Assembly: GCA_024639765.1 (NCBI GenBank)
Contig: JAHEHU010000002.1
Span: 1-64,000 of the forward strand
DNA length: 64,000 nt
Source of the DNA: Eudoraea sp.
GTDB lineage: Bacteria > Bacteroidota > Bacteroidia > Flavobacteriales > Flavobacteriaceae
Direction of reading: 5' to 3'
Below, piece by piece: positions 31,788 through 42,466 of the stretch (position 1 is its first letter; every line of letters starts with the position of its first letter). The position numbers and the translations under genes were made by a program. The notes below the pieces were generated by a model. That model had not been told where the DNA came from, made no database searches, and was given only the letters and a program-made list of their open reading frames with translations.

Positions 31788-32607
31788 CGCTATGCGTAGA
31801 TTCAAAAAGGCCTTACTGGGTCTTTTAGCGGGCATCCTAATATTCTTGACTATGCTTTATTTCTTACAGGAAAAACTAATTTTTTTACCAAGTAAATTGC
31901 CTGCTAATTACAGCTTTTCCTTTGATGAACCCTTTGAAGAATTTTTCCTTACCACAGATGATGGTGCCAAACTGAATGCGCTCCATTTCAAAAGAGAGAA
32001 CCCATATGGGGTTATCCTTTATTTTCATGGGAATGCCGGGGACCTTTCTCGTTGGGGACAAGTGGTGCAAACTTTTGTTAAGTTGAATTATGATGTAGTG
32101 GTCATGGATTACAGATCCTACGGTAAAAGCACCGGTAACTTAAGTGAGATGGCATTGTTGAGTGATGCACAGCTATTTTACCAGTACGTTTTAGCCCGCT
32201 ATAAACAAGAGGATATAATATTATATGGGCGTTCCCTGGGGTCAGCAATGGCTTCTTATTTAGTTTCCATAAATACTCCCTCACTACTAGTTTTGGAAAC
32301 CCCTTTTTATAGTTTGCTCGATGTGGCACAGGACAGATTTCCAATACTTCCGGTGAATTCTTTTTTGAAGTATCATTTTAAGTCGTATCAGTATCTTCAA
32401 TCGGCGAATTGCTCTATTGTAATTCTCCACGGGGATCAGGACCGGGTGGTGCCTATACAATCCTCTGAAAAGTTATACCGCAGCCTGAAAGGCAAGGATG
32501 TTGAATTTATTACTATTGAAGGAGGGGAACACAATAATCTTAGTGACTTTGAGAGCTATGGAGAAGCTATTCATTCTTTATTGGTGTCAGATCGGGGAAC
32601 CGAATAA
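31777..32607 (+). CDS. alpha/beta hydrolase (copy 2)
   Basis: YFHGNAGDLSRWG, GRSLGSA; similar to the preceding gene. Confidence 0.9.
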   Translation: MYPSAMRRFKKALLGLLAGILIFLTMLYFLQEKLIFLPSKLPANYSFSFDEPFEEFFLTTDDGAKLNALHFKRENPYGVILYFHGNAGDLSRWGQVVQTFVKLNYDVVVMDYRSYGKSTGNLSEMALLSDAQLFYQYVLARYKQEDIILYGRSLGSAMASYLVSINTPSLLVLETPFYSLLDVAQDRFPILPVNSFLKYHFKSYQYLQSANCSIVILHGDQDRVVPIQSSEKLYRSLKGKDVEFITIEGGEHNNLSDFESYGEAIHSLLVSDRGTE

Positions 32608-32671
32608 ATAGATCCGGATTGAAGATAAAAAATGAAATTCTTCACACCTCTTGCTAAAAAGTAAATACCGC

Positions 32672-33562
32672 TTAGTTGAATAGGTCGGAAGACAAATATC
32701 GATCTCCACGATCACAAATGATAGAGACAATGACGCCATGGTCTAATTCATTTGCTACTTTGAGAGCAGCTGCTGTAGCGCCGCCACTACTCATTCCGGC
32801 AAAAATTCCTTCCTCTTTAGCAAGGCGTTTTGCCATTTCCCTCGCCTCTTGTTCACTTACTTCAAGGATCCGATCTACCCTGTTGGGGTCAAAGATCTTG
32901 GGGAGATAGGCTTTGGGCCATTTACGAATCCCGGGGATACTTGAATTATCTGTTGGCTGCACCCCAACGATCTCAATTGAGTTCAGTTGTTCCTTGAGGT
33001 ATGCAGATGTACCCATGATTGTACCTGTTGTACCCATTGAGGACACAAAATGAGTAACTGATCCGTTAGTGTCTCGCCATATCTCAGGACCTGTGCTCTT
33101 GTAATGCGCTCTCCAATTATCGGGATTAGAAAATTGGTTGATCATTATATACCCTTCGTCCTTTACTTTCGATTCTGCATAATCTCTGGCTCCTTCAATA
33201 CCATTATCAGCTTTGGTCAGCGTAACACTGGCTCCGTAAGCCCTCATGGTCTGAACACGTTCTACTGTGGCATTTTCGGGCATCACCAGTTCTATGGACA
33301 ACCCGTACAAACTTGCGATCATCGCCAGGGCAATGCCGGTATTGCCACTGGTAGCTTCAATTAATTTGGAATCTTTTGTAAATGTCCCTCTTTCTAATCC
33401 ACTGGCGATCATGTTTAGGGCAGCCCGATCTTTTACGCTCCCGCCCGGGTTTTGACCCTCCAGCTTAAAATACAAACGTACATTGGGATTGGTATTTAAG
33501 GATTTGGATACCACCAAAGGAGTATTTCCAATAAGCGCTGTTAGACTATTTCCCATTATCAT
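32672..33562 (-). CDS. cysM: cysteine synthase B
   Basis: [38 protein letters not shown]. Confidence 0.94.
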   Translation of the reverse strand: MIMGNSLTALIGNTPLVVSKSLNTNPNVRLYFKLEGQNPGGSVKDRAALNMIASGLERGTFTKDSKLIEATSGNTGIALAMIASLYGLSIELVMPENATVERVQTMRAYGASVTLTKADNGIEGARDYAESKVKDEGYIMINQFSNPDNWRAHYKSTGPEIWRDTNGSVTHFVSSMGTTGTIMGTSAYLKEQLNSIEIVGVQPTDNSSIPGIRKWPKAYLPKIFDPNRVDRILEVSEQEAREMAKRLAKEEGIFAGMSSGGATAAALKVANELDHGVIVSIICDRGDRYLSSDLFN

Positions 33563-34340
33563 TTCGTTTGATTTTTATTTCCGGGGAGTGAAATACAGTT
33601 GAATTAGGGGGTACAGACTCCGTTAACCAGGCATTTCCGCCAATGATAGAATTAGCCCCAATTACAGTGTCACCTCCAAGAATAGTGGCGTTGGCATAAA
33701 TGGTAACATTGTTCTCAATGGTAGGATGTCTTTTTGTTTCGCGCAGCTCTTTTGCAACATACAATGCTCCCAAGGTTACCCCCTGATATATTTTTACATG
33801 ATCATGGATCACAGCGGTTTCACCAATGACCACGCCTGTTGCATGATCAATAAAGAATGATTTTCCAATCTGGGCCCCAGGGTTAATATCAACTCCAGTT
33901 TGTCTATGAGCGTATTCGGTCATTAATCTGGGAACCAACGGAAACTTTTTCTTATATAATTCATGTGCCAGTCGGTAAATAGCAATGGCGTAAAACCCCG
34001 GATAGGCCAGGTATACTTCTTCAATAGATAAGGAAGCCGGATCGCAGCTGGCTATGGCCATGGCATCCAGATTAAGTTTTTCCAGAACTGTTGGCAGGGT
34101 CTGCAAGTAATCATTCCAGGCAGATGAACAGGGTTTATGAGGGTCCCAACAAGCCAATTCCACAAGACGATCGAATTGTTTTGCCAATTCCGGTAAATTT
34201 TCTTCAAAAGGTGTTTCTGCATCAAAGAGGGATAGAAAAAGTAGGTTCGTAAACACCTCCGTTTCTTTTTTAAGTCGAAACTTAAGGTTTGGCTGTGTTT
34301 TATGTTCCTTTATTTTCGTAATGATGGCCCGTGTATCCAT
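33546..34340 (-). CDS. serine O-acetyltransferase (EpsC-like)
   Basis: [35 protein letters not shown]. Confidence 0.93.
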   Translation of the reverse strand: MDTRAIITKIKEHKTQPNLKFRLKKETEVFTNLLFLSLFDAETPFEENLPELAKQFDRLVELACWDPHKPCSSAWNDYLQTLPTVLEKLNLDAMAIASCDPASLSIEEVYLAYPGFYAIAIYRLAHELYKKKFPLVPRLMTEYAHRQTGVDINPGAQIGKSFFIDHATGVVIGETAVIHDHVKIYQGVTLGALYVAKELRETKRHPTIENNVTIYANATILGGDTVIGANSIIGGNAWLTESVPPNSTVFHSPEIKIKRNDNGK

Positions 34341-34433
34341 TTATATTTTTTTCAAAATAAAATTAACCAATAATTAAAAAGGCCCTCTGCTAAAAAGGTT
34401 AACTTTAATATAAATCTGCATAAAATATTCTCT

Positions 34434-35114
34434 ATGGATAAAATTGTTCTAAATGATAAGGCTTTTACCTTTCTCAGGACACTGGCCGACAATAATAATA
34501 GGGATTGGTTCAATGAACATAAGGATAAATACAAATTGCTGGAGAGTGAGGTAAAGGGATTTTATCAGCAGTTAATGGAGAAAATGCGACTCCATGATGA
34601 CATTGAGCGATTGAAAATGTTTCGGATTTATAGGGACGTTCGATTTTCTAAAGACAAAACGCCTTTTAAGACACATTTTGCAGGATCATTTTCCAGAGCA
34701 GGGAACAGACTGCGAGGGGGCTATTACCTGCGGCTTAAACCAGAGGAGACCTTTATTGCTGCCGGATTCTGGGACCCTAACAAGGAAGACCTTTTCAGAA
34801 TAAGAAAAGAATTGGAAATGGATGCCGCAACATTCAGAAAAGTAATCGAAGAACCTCACTTTAGAAAGATCTGGGGGAGCATTTCTGGAGAAGAACTAAA
34901 GACAGCTCCTAAAGGCTTTGACAGGGATCATCCGGACATTGACCTTATTCGTAAAAAGCAATTCATATTTGTGAGGAACTTTAAAGATGACGAAGTATTT
35001 AAGGACGATTTTCAAGAAGTTGTAAACCATTCCTTCAAAAACATACGCCCATATTTTGACCTTATGAGTGATATCCTTACCACTAACCTCAATGGAGAAT
35101 CCTTGTTAGAGTAG
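34434..35114 (+). CDS. DUF2461 family protein
   Basis: RDWFNEHKDKY, IYRDVRFSKDKTPFKTHF. Confidence 0.9.
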   Translation: MDKIVLNDKAFTFLRTLADNNNRDWFNEHKDKYKLLESEVKGFYQQLMEKMRLHDDIERLKMFRIYRDVRFSKDKTPFKTHFAGSFSRAGNRLRGGYYLRLKPEETFIAAGFWDPNKEDLFRIRKELEMDAATFRKVIEEPHFRKIWGSISGEELKTAPKGFDRDHPDIDLIRKKQFIFVRNFKDDEVFKDDFQEVVNHSFKNIRPYFDLMSDILTTNLNGESLLE

Positions 35115-35513
35115 GGGAGCAAGGTCAAACAATTGCACCTGATCTTTTAATCTCTCAATGACCATAGTCATCATACGCTTATTAAGGGCTGAAGAATTTT
35201 GGATATACCCCTCATACTCCTCAACGGTAAACTGCCCAATGATCATTCCCTTGAGAGAATTCCTGAATTTCACATCTTTCTGAACCGCACGTTCAATATA
35301 TTCAAGTCTTTTAGGGAGGTTGAGTTCGTAAAAGGAGTTCTTATGCTTGTTGGTATAATTCCTGAAAGCGGCGATCAAAAGGTTGTTCTGGAATTTGATG
35401 ATGGGCCTTAGTGTCGCATTTTGAAACTGCTCATCCAGGCTCATATCATCTGTTACTTTGGCATTTGGTAATAAGGGCCGAAACCTCAGAAGCTCGGTAG
35501 ATCTATCGTTCAT
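35106..35513 (-). CDS. conserved hypothetical protein
   Basis: 135 aa cytosolic ORF, convergent with DUF2461 gene (9-nt overlap). Confidence 0.7.
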   Translation of the reverse strand: MNDRSTELLRFRPLLPNAKVTDDMSLDEQFQNATLRPIIKFQNNLLIAAFRNYTNKHKNSFYELNLPKRLEYIERAVQKDVKFRNSLKGMIIGQFTVEEYEGYIQNSSALNKRMMTMVIERLKDQVQLFDLAPLL

Positions 35514-35609
35514 CGTTGAAGTTTTATTAAAATTAGAAAATACAAAGAGGGGCTTTCTGTAAAAATGAATTACTTGTTAACGGCGTTATAAACATAATTG
35601 ATCTTACTC

Positions 35610-36131
35610 TTAAAGGAGTTCATTGGCAATATCTTGCCAGGAGTTCATTCTTTCAAAGTGATTGGTATGAATGTTATGAGGGGAAGTAAAGATCATGGAC
35701 CTTCCCTCAAAGTTCTCCAAATTATGACTTCGGTCATCAATGAGTATATCCCCTCGCAAGATCTTCTTGTCACCACAAAGAATCCTGTTTCGCCAATGAA
35801 TAAAAGGGAAATGCTCATCGAGCCATTGGTGCTTTTCCAATAGCGAATTAGGGAATTGCATGGCAGCCGAGGCAATGTAGACTGAATATTTCTTGTTCAG
35901 TTCCTCAAGTATTTCAATACTATCCTGTATGGGCCGCAAATTTCTAAAGAAACCATCTTTATAATAATGTTGCCAGATGGTGTCTTTTCTATCTACTGGT
36001 ACCTTTTGCCATACTTCAAATCCCATACACTCCTCTTTTGTCAGGGATTCATTAAAGCGCTCATTATAATGCTCTATATGGGCAGTATAGGTATCTGCCA
36101 TAACTTCGTCCATGTCTACAAATACGACCAT
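35610..36131 (-). CDS. 5'(3')-deoxyribonucleotidase-like HAD protein
   Basis: VFVDMDEVMADT HAD motif I; DILIDDRSHNLENF. Confidence 0.9.
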   Translation of the reverse strand: MVVFVDMDEVMADTYTAHIEHYNERFNESLTKEECMGFEVWQKVPVDRKDTIWQHYYKDGFFRNLRPIQDSIEILEELNKKYSVYIASAAMQFPNSLLEKHQWLDEHFPFIHWRNRILCGDKKILRGDILIDDRSHNLENFEGRSMIFTSPHNIHTNHFERMNSWQDIANELL

Positions 36132-36342
36132 GTATCTATAATTTTAAGCAATTTCTTAATTTCTTGATGATTAGAGTAGGCCCTTTGGATATGTTTAACA
36201 AATGAAAAAAGGAGTGCAGGCGGCTCAATTTTGAGCAATTGCCAATATTGTCTATCCTGAATTTAATTATTAATAATAATTGTCATGTATTCACCTTATG
36301 AATTAGATAGGTTGGAAAATGTAATACTTTTGTGCAAAATAT

Positions 36343-36747
36343 TTGAAGATGCGATTTAATACTAGAAAATGGGTAAAACCTGAAGATCTGAATGCCAATG
36401 AGACTTTGTTTGGCGGACGTTTGCTTTCATGGATCGATGAGGAAGCAGTTCTTTACAGCATTATTCAATTGGAGAACAAGAAGGTGGTCACCAAGTACAT
36501 GTCAGAGATCAATTTTATGAGTACGGCCCATCAGGGCGACATAGTGGAGATAGGGATAGAGGTTGTTAAATTTGGTAAGTCCTCTCTGGTATTAAAATGC
36601 GAAGCACGCAATAAAATGAACAGGGAAACTATTCTTACTGTAGATAATATCATTATGGTGAATCTTGATCCGGAAGGAAAACCCTTACCTCATGGAAAGA
36701 CCAAGATAGAATATGTGAAAGATCGGCTAGCCGGAGAGGACGATTAG
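36343..36747 (+). CDS. hotdog acyl-CoA thioesterase
   Basis: NANETLFGGRLLSWIDEEAV. Confidence 0.92.
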   Translation: MKMRFNTRKWVKPEDLNANETLFGGRLLSWIDEEAVLYSIIQLENKKVVTKYMSEINFMSTAHQGDIVEIGIEVVKFGKSSLVLKCEARNKMNRETILTVDNIIMVNLDPEGKPLPHGKTKIEYVKDRLAGEDD

Positions 36748-36748
36748 T

Positions 36749-38032
36749 CTAACTCATTTCTTTGGCAACCGCCTGTACCTGGTCCAAAACGCGCAGTAAA
36801 TTTTCACCCCATAATTTGGCTATTTCTTCCTCGGAATACCCGCGTTTTACTAATTCAATGGTTACGTTCAGTGTTTCAGAGGCGTCAGACCAACCTTCAA
36901 TACCACCACCTCCGTCAAAATCTGAACTAATACCTACATGATCAATGCCGATGAGATCTACCATATAATCTATATGATCCACAAAATCCGACACATTAAC
37001 AGCCTCTGGCACATCTGTTCTGGAAGCTGCTAATTCCTTGCCCATGGCCATTACTTTTGGATAGTTTTCCATAAACTCTCCCTGTTGTTGCTTGGTAAGC
37101 GAACGAAATTGAGACCTTTCATACCAGGGAAGGCCAAGAGAATCAGCTACCTGCTTATAAAGTTCCGTCATATATTCTGAGTGGGCCTTATTTTTATCAG
37201 TGTTCAAATAAGAACTGAATGCAACGGTTTGTACAACACCTCCATTCTCCTTCAGCATCATCAATTGTTCATCATCCAGATTTCTGCTGTGATTACATAG
37301 GGCTCTGGCAGAGGAATGCGAGGCGATAATTGGTGCCTTGCTCAATGCTATCATCTGCATCATAGAAGCCTTTGAAGGATGAGAAATATCTATCATAATT
37401 CCTGATCTATTTAACTCATATACAGCTTTTTTGCCTAATTCACTTAAACCATTATATAGCCATATACTATCTGCTTCCCCGGTATTGGAATCTGCAAACT
37501 GACTATGACCGTTATGTGAAAGGGAAACATACCGAGCTCCCAATTTCTGGTATTTCTCAATATTGGAAAGATCTTCTCCCATGGGATAGGCATTCTCAAC
37601 TCCTATCATGGCAACTTTCTTGCCAGATGCATGTATAGATCTTACATCATCTGAGGTGAGTGCAAGTCCGATCTTGTCTGGTGCAATCTCTTCACACAGC
37701 CTGTGAATTGCTTCAAATTTGGACATTGCATTCTCTTCCGCACGCGCATAGCCGGCTGCGTTCAATGAATCCTGACCGGTATAGACGATCAACCAGGCTA
37801 CATCCAGGCCACCTTCTGCCATTTTGGGCAAATTGACCTGTGTTTCCAGACGTTGTGTATAGTTGATACTATCCGTAAAATTTCGGACATTAATGTCATC
37901 ATGTGTGTCTATCGTAATGACAGCTTCATGGATTCTTTTTGCCTTCGCTAGCAGATCTTCATTGTCTTTGTTTTCCGAATCTGCACAGGAGAGGATCGAT
38001 AAAATGCATAAAAATTGGATGAAATACTTCAT
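36749..38032 (-). CDS. membrane dipeptidase (peptidase M19) lipoprotein; start placed at MKYFIQFLCILSILSC
   Basis: DTHDDIN, SHNGHSQFADS, IDISHPS, ISSDFDGGGGIEGWSDAS; lipobox LSC supports start at 38032 rather than 38170. Confidence 0.88.
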   Translation of the reverse strand: MKYFIQFLCILSILSCADSENKDNEDLLAKAKRIHEAVITIDTHDDINVRNFTDSINYTQRLETQVNLPKMAEGGLDVAWLIVYTGQDSLNAAGYARAEENAMSKFEAIHRLCEEIAPDKIGLALTSDDVRSIHASGKKVAMIGVENAYPMGEDLSNIEKYQKLGARYVSLSHNGHSQFADSNTGEADSIWLYNGLSELGKKAVYELNRSGIMIDISHPSKASMMQMIALSKAPIIASHSSARALCNHSRNLDDEQLMMLKENGGVVQTVAFSSYLNTDKNKAHSEYMTELYKQVADSLGLPWYERSQFRSLTKQQQGEFMENYPKVMAMGKELAASRTDVPEAVNVSDFVDHIDYMVDLIGIDHVGISSDFDGGGGIEGWSDASETLNVTIELVKRGYSEEEIAKLWGENLLRVLDQVQAVAKEMS

Positions 38033-38160
38033 TGAACACTTTTTTAGACCTACAAATAAAGCAATTTGACAACACAATACACAGTGTAGGTAACATTTAA
38101 TTGTGAGCCCATCTATAATGGGGGATTTTAGATTGAAATATTCAGACGAAATAGAACCCC

Positions 38161-39924
38161 TTGGAATCAAAAAACCTACTTAGCCATATATCCGAATTAG
38201 AAGCAGCCCTTAACAGTTTCTCTTTTGAAGAATTAAACACTGCCGATGCAGCTCAACTCAAACAATCCTTTGACCAATTTAAAATTAATCTAGAGGAAAG
38301 GATCTGGGGACCTGAACAAAAAAATATTGAGACTACTTCCCAAAATCGAGAGAATGCCAGATCCAGTACTTCGGTTACAGCAGAACAGGCCAGGCATATC
38401 ACCAATATAATCCACAAGTTTGACTCGCCTTTAAACGAGATCGCCTGCTTTTCAGAGCTATTAAAAGAAGGCACGTTGAGTACTTTACAAAAAGAACAGC
38501 TGTATGCCATACAACTGGCATCAAGATCCCTGATGGATCTCCTCAATGACTTCTTAGAGTATTCAAAACTCTTAGCCGGTATGGAGGAATTCAATATGGT
38601 GCCCTTTCATATTCACAACCTCATCAAAGAAGTTGCGTTTTTAAGTAAGACGTTGATTGTGGATAAAAATATCTCCTTTGAAGTAAGACTGGACTCAGAT
38701 ATTCCGTCAAATTTGCTGGGAGACCCTTCGAAACTATCTGAGGTTCTTCTAAGTCTTTTAGGCAACACCATTAAATTCACTGACACGGGAAGTATATTGT
38801 TTAGTACGCACGTAATAGCACTTCACAATAACCAGTGTTCCATAGAATTTATCATAAAGCATACGGCAAACTGTAAGGCCGAAGAAGATCCCAGGCAAAT
38901 CTACCATGTATTTCAGCAAGCAGACCAACATACTTTTACTAAGTACGACAGTGCCGAATCTGGATTAATCATTGTAAAACAGATCGTTGACAAACTTGGC
39001 GGTACAATTTCCATACAAAATCAGCAGAAGGAGGGAACAGAGTTGTCAATGATCCTGGATTTTCCCTTGCTTAAAAAACAAACTATAGAAATGAAAGCAA
39101 ATAAGCAATTAAACAAGAAATCTGTTGATACGTTAAAGGTCCTCGTTTTTGAGGATAATGCCCTTAATCAATGGCTTATAAAAAAACGACTTAAGAGCTG
39201 GGGATGTACATTTTTTATTACCGAACATGCGGTAGAAGGGTTGCAAATATTGGAAGAGGAGATGATAGATGTTGTATTTATGGACCTGCATATGCCAGTG
39301 GTAGATGGCTACGAAATTACCAGACGCATACGGATCAATGAACAAGAGAGAATAGCACAAGTGCCCGTAATTGCCCTAACAGCTGATTTTACAGCCAAGG
39401 ATAAGGATAAAGCAAGCAGGGATGGCATCAATGATTTTATCTTAAAACCATACACGGCTGAGGAACTCCTGGACAAATTGATCCAATACGGATTTTCGAA
39501 CCAGGGGTCAACAATATTTCAAGGGACTGTGAAGGATGACGCGGACCTGCGTCCTAATACGGATGGGTTTACCAAACTCAATCTGAGCGCCGTTTTGGAA
39601 GATTGCATGGGAGAAGTAGAGATGCTGGCGGAACTGGTAGAATTGTACAAAAGGAATGCCCTCGAATTCATTGGTAAAGCCAAGCTGCACCTCCAAAACC
39701 GGGACCTGGAACAATTGCAATTTGCAACCCATAAGATAAAAGCAGGATTGGCGATGATGAAAACCCAGAACCTGCTCATCCTGGTACAACAATTACACGG
39801 GCTTTGCAGTACTGACAAGAATTACGACCAAATGAACTATCTGTATCAACAGTTTGTTAAGGAATATTCATTGGTAGAATTTGCCTTAGACGCTGAAGTA
39901 ACCAGATTAAAGAAAGAGAATTAA
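38161..39924 (+). CDS. cytosolic hybrid histidine kinase-like protein (HisKA, degenerate HATPase, REC, Hpt)
   Basis: H-box IHKFDSPLNEI, REC (FEDN...DLHMP...LKPY), Hpt ATHKIKAGLAMMK; canonical ATP-lid glycine motifs missing. Confidence 0.85.
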   Translation: MESKNLLSHISELEAALNSFSFEELNTADAAQLKQSFDQFKINLEERIWGPEQKNIETTSQNRENARSSTSVTAEQARHITNIIHKFDSPLNEIACFSELLKEGTLSTLQKEQLYAIQLASRSLMDLLNDFLEYSKLLAGMEEFNMVPFHIHNLIKEVAFLSKTLIVDKNISFEVRLDSDIPSNLLGDPSKLSEVLLSLLGNTIKFTDTGSILFSTHVIALHNNQCSIEFIIKHTANCKAEEDPRQIYHVFQQADQHTFTKYDSAESGLIIVKQIVDKLGGTISIQNQQKEGTELSMILDFPLLKKQTIEMKANKQLNKKSVDTLKVLVFEDNALNQWLIKKRLKSWGCTFFITEHAVEGLQILEEEMIDVVFMDLHMPVVDGYEITRRIRINEQERIAQVPVIALTADFTAKDKDKASRDGINDFILKPYTAEELLDKLIQYGFSNQGSTIFQGTVKDDADLRPNTDGFTKLNLSAVLEDCMGEVEMLAELVELYKRNALEFIGKAKLHLQNRDLEQLQFATHKIKAGLAMMKTQNLLILVQQLHGLCSTDKNYDQMNYLYQQFVKEYSLVEFALDAEVTRLKKEN

Positions 39925-39937
39925 ACCCAAACGGATC

Positions 39938-40303
39938 ATGAAAAAGATATTATTGGCAGATGATGATGAATTATTGGCTTCTTTGCTCAACTACCGTTTA
40001 GACAAGGCAGGGTACAAGGTGCATTGGTCCTGTGATGGCAGGGAAGTGAAAGAGGAATTGGAGAAAGAGATACCAGACATCATCGTAAGTGATATTATGA
40101 TGCCTTATTTCTCTGGCCTGGAACTGGTCGATTTTGTAAGGAATACCTTAGAATCAAAGGTGCCAATAATCATAATCTCTTCAGCAGGTAATGAAGAGAA
40201 TGTGCTTTCTGCCTTCGAATTAGGGGCAAATGATTTTATCTCAAAACCCGTGAGTCCATCAGAATTATTAGTACGTGTAACAAGAGAATTAAACAAGGGC
40301 TAG
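39938..40303 (+). CDS. single-domain response regulator
   Basis: ILLADDDELL, VSDIMMP, SKPVSP. Confidence 0.93.
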   Translation: MKKILLADDDELLASLLNYRLDKAGYKVHWSCDGREVKEELEKEIPDIIVSDIMMPYFSGLELVDFVRNTLESKVPIIIISSAGNEENVLSAFELGANDFISKPVSPSELLVRVTRELNKG

Positions 40304-40306
40304 TTA

Positions 40307-42466
40307 TTGATTAGAATAGCATTAACATACCAATCATTTACACTCATAAGTGTTCCAAAGATCCACACGGATCTTTTGTGGGATCTTAGTGTCTTGTTTG
40401 GAAGTTTGTGTTTGCTCTATTTTGCTTTTATATTTTTCTTCAGAAACCGCTTGTCTGCAAAAGCAAAGAACATTAATGATCGCAGGAAACAATTAACCCC
40501 TATCATTAGTAATTTTCTCTTTTATGGCGAAGATGCCAGTAAGGAAGAAAAGTACGAATACGTAGAATTAAAGGTGGAAATGAGGGAGTTTATTAAAGAC
40601 CCCATCAATCGCAGCGTTCTCAAAGAAATCTTGCTGGATCTTCAACGCGACCTTACCGGGGACGCCAGACGACGTTTACTTTCCCTTTATCAGGATTTCG
40701 ATTTACATCTGGATGCCTATCAAAAATTAAATAGCTGGCGCTGGGAGGTTGTTACCAAGGGCATTGTGGAGTTGACCCAGATGCAGGTAGAACAGGCCTA
40801 TACTTTTATCAAGAATTTTATTAATCATAAAAGAAGTGTGATACGTAAACAGGCGCAGATTGCTGCTGTTTCATTAAAACACGAAGGAATCTCCCACTTT
40901 TTGGATACGAACAAATATGCTATTTCAGAATGGCAGCAAATCAAAATATTGGAAATTCTCCGCGATAAGGAAGATTTCATCCCTCCTAATTTTGGAGCCT
41001 GGCTTACATCAAAGAATAAAGATGTGGTGCTCTTCTCACTTAGACTTATTCGTCATTACAATCAGACAGATGCTAATTGTTTAGTAACTGAGCTTTTAAA
41101 ACACAAGGATGATGAAGTTAAGCAGGCCGCTATTGAGTGTATTAAAGAGTTTGGTATTAAAGAAGCTGTTCCGGTTTTAAAGGCAGCATTCAGAAGATCA
41201 AACCGGGCAACCAAAATAGTGATCTTAGATGCTCTGGGAATATTATGCTCAGATGACATTATCCCATATTTGTTTGAGATTTATGAACATGAGAATAATT
41301 TCAATATAAAGAGTAAAGCATTGAGTACCATCAATGTGATAAGTCCAAATACAGTGCTACCTGAGGAGAATTTGGATCCTTCTATTAAAATAGCTGAGGA
41401 GATGCAGGTTGATGAAGAGGTAAGGGACGTTGAAAATCCCGGTGAAATTGATAAAAATGAGATAGTACCACCCCATGAAACAGTAGAAGAAAAAGTAGTG
41501 ATCACGGAAGAGGCAAGCGAATTATTCCTGGAAGATCTTGATGTTTTTGAGTATTGTTTTATGGAAGAGCTGAATGAGATCCTGGACCGTTCAGATATTG
41601 AGGATAATGATATAGAGGCTAAATATTTACCGCTGGATTTCTTACCCATCGTAGTTCAAAAACAACCTAAAATGGCAAAAAAGAAACAAAAAAAGACGTT
41701 AGACCCAGAGCTTACACAATTAGATGTTCGTTTTGAAGAGGTACATCCCGATGAAGGCTTTAGAAGAGAGCTAGAGGATATTCTTAGCAGGGTAGAGGTC
41801 CCGGACCTGGAGGGCAACATCGAAGTAGAATACCTGAATTTTAAATTTCTACCATTCGTAATCAGCGAGGAGGCGGAAGCGGATCAATTACCGGCCTTAA
41901 TCGATGAGATAAATGCCATGGAGGTGAATGGAGTAGAAATCGTCTTGCCTGCATCTGGCGAAGCACTAGATACAAATGAGGCAGAAAAAATAGCTGACAA
42001 AGATCATCAAGAAGAAGAAAATGACACTTGTTCTTTGGTAGACTGGGATGATCTTGAGACCGAAGTAGACGCCATAGCGACAAAAAGCATCGAGAAGCAT
42101 ACTAAGGAAGAAAACATTGAAGAAAGCGATCCTCCTTCTTATGGCTTTAGCATATTCGAAGAACTTTTCCGCCATTGTGATACAGAATCTAAACTTATTT
42201 TGTTAGATGAGATCTTAGACCTTGGCGATGAGAAAGAACTGTGTTTTCTTCAAACCTTATTCAAAGATCCTAACCGTGATGTGCGGAAAAAGGTAAAAAA
42301 TATTGCAAAAAGGCTTACTGAAAAACTAGCTGTTGAACAAACAGCTAATCATACACCAGAGGCCATTGTAAAATGGGCAGATACTGAAAAAAACGGCCGG
42401 TCACTTTCTTTGAATTTTGATCTGGAGAACCTTGAAATTAAAAATGTAAACGACACCAAGAAGTAA
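40307..42466 (+). CDS. membrane-anchored HEAT-repeat protein with acidic linker repeats
   Basis: N-terminal TM; HEAT-like helices (HKDDEVKQAAIECIKEFGIKEAVPVLKAAF); exact start uncertain. Confidence 0.8.
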   Translation: MIRIALTYQSFTLISVPKIHTDLLWDLSVLFGSLCLLYFAFIFFFRNRLSAKAKNINDRRKQLTPIISNFLFYGEDASKEEKYEYVELKVEMREFIKDPINRSVLKEILLDLQRDLTGDARRRLLSLYQDFDLHLDAYQKLNSWRWEVVTKGIVELTQMQVEQAYTFIKNFINHKRSVIRKQAQIAAVSLKHEGISHFLDTNKYAISEWQQIKILEILRDKEDFIPPNFGAWLTSKNKDVVLFSLRLIRHYNQTDANCLVTELLKHKDDEVKQAAIECIKEFGIKEAVPVLKAAFRRSNRATKIVILDALGILCSDDIIPYLFEIYEHENNFNIKSKALSTINVISPNTVLPEENLDPSIKIAEEMQVDEEVRDVENPGEIDKNEIVPPHETVEEKVVITEEASELFLEDLDVFEYCFMEELNEILDRSDIEDNDIEAKYLPLDFLPIVVQKQPKMAKKKQKKTLDPELTQLDVRFEEVHPDEGFRRELEDILSRVEVPDLEGNIEVEYLNFKFLPFVISEEAEADQLPALIDEINAMEVNGVEIVLPASGEALDTNEAEKIADKDHQEEENDTCSLVDWDDLETEVDAIATKSIEKHTKEENIEESDPPSYGFSIFEELFRHCDTESKLILLDEILDLGDEKELCFLQTLFKDPNRDVRKKVKNIAKRLTEKLAVEQTANHTPEAIVKWADTEKNGRSLSLNFDLENLEIKNVNDTKK

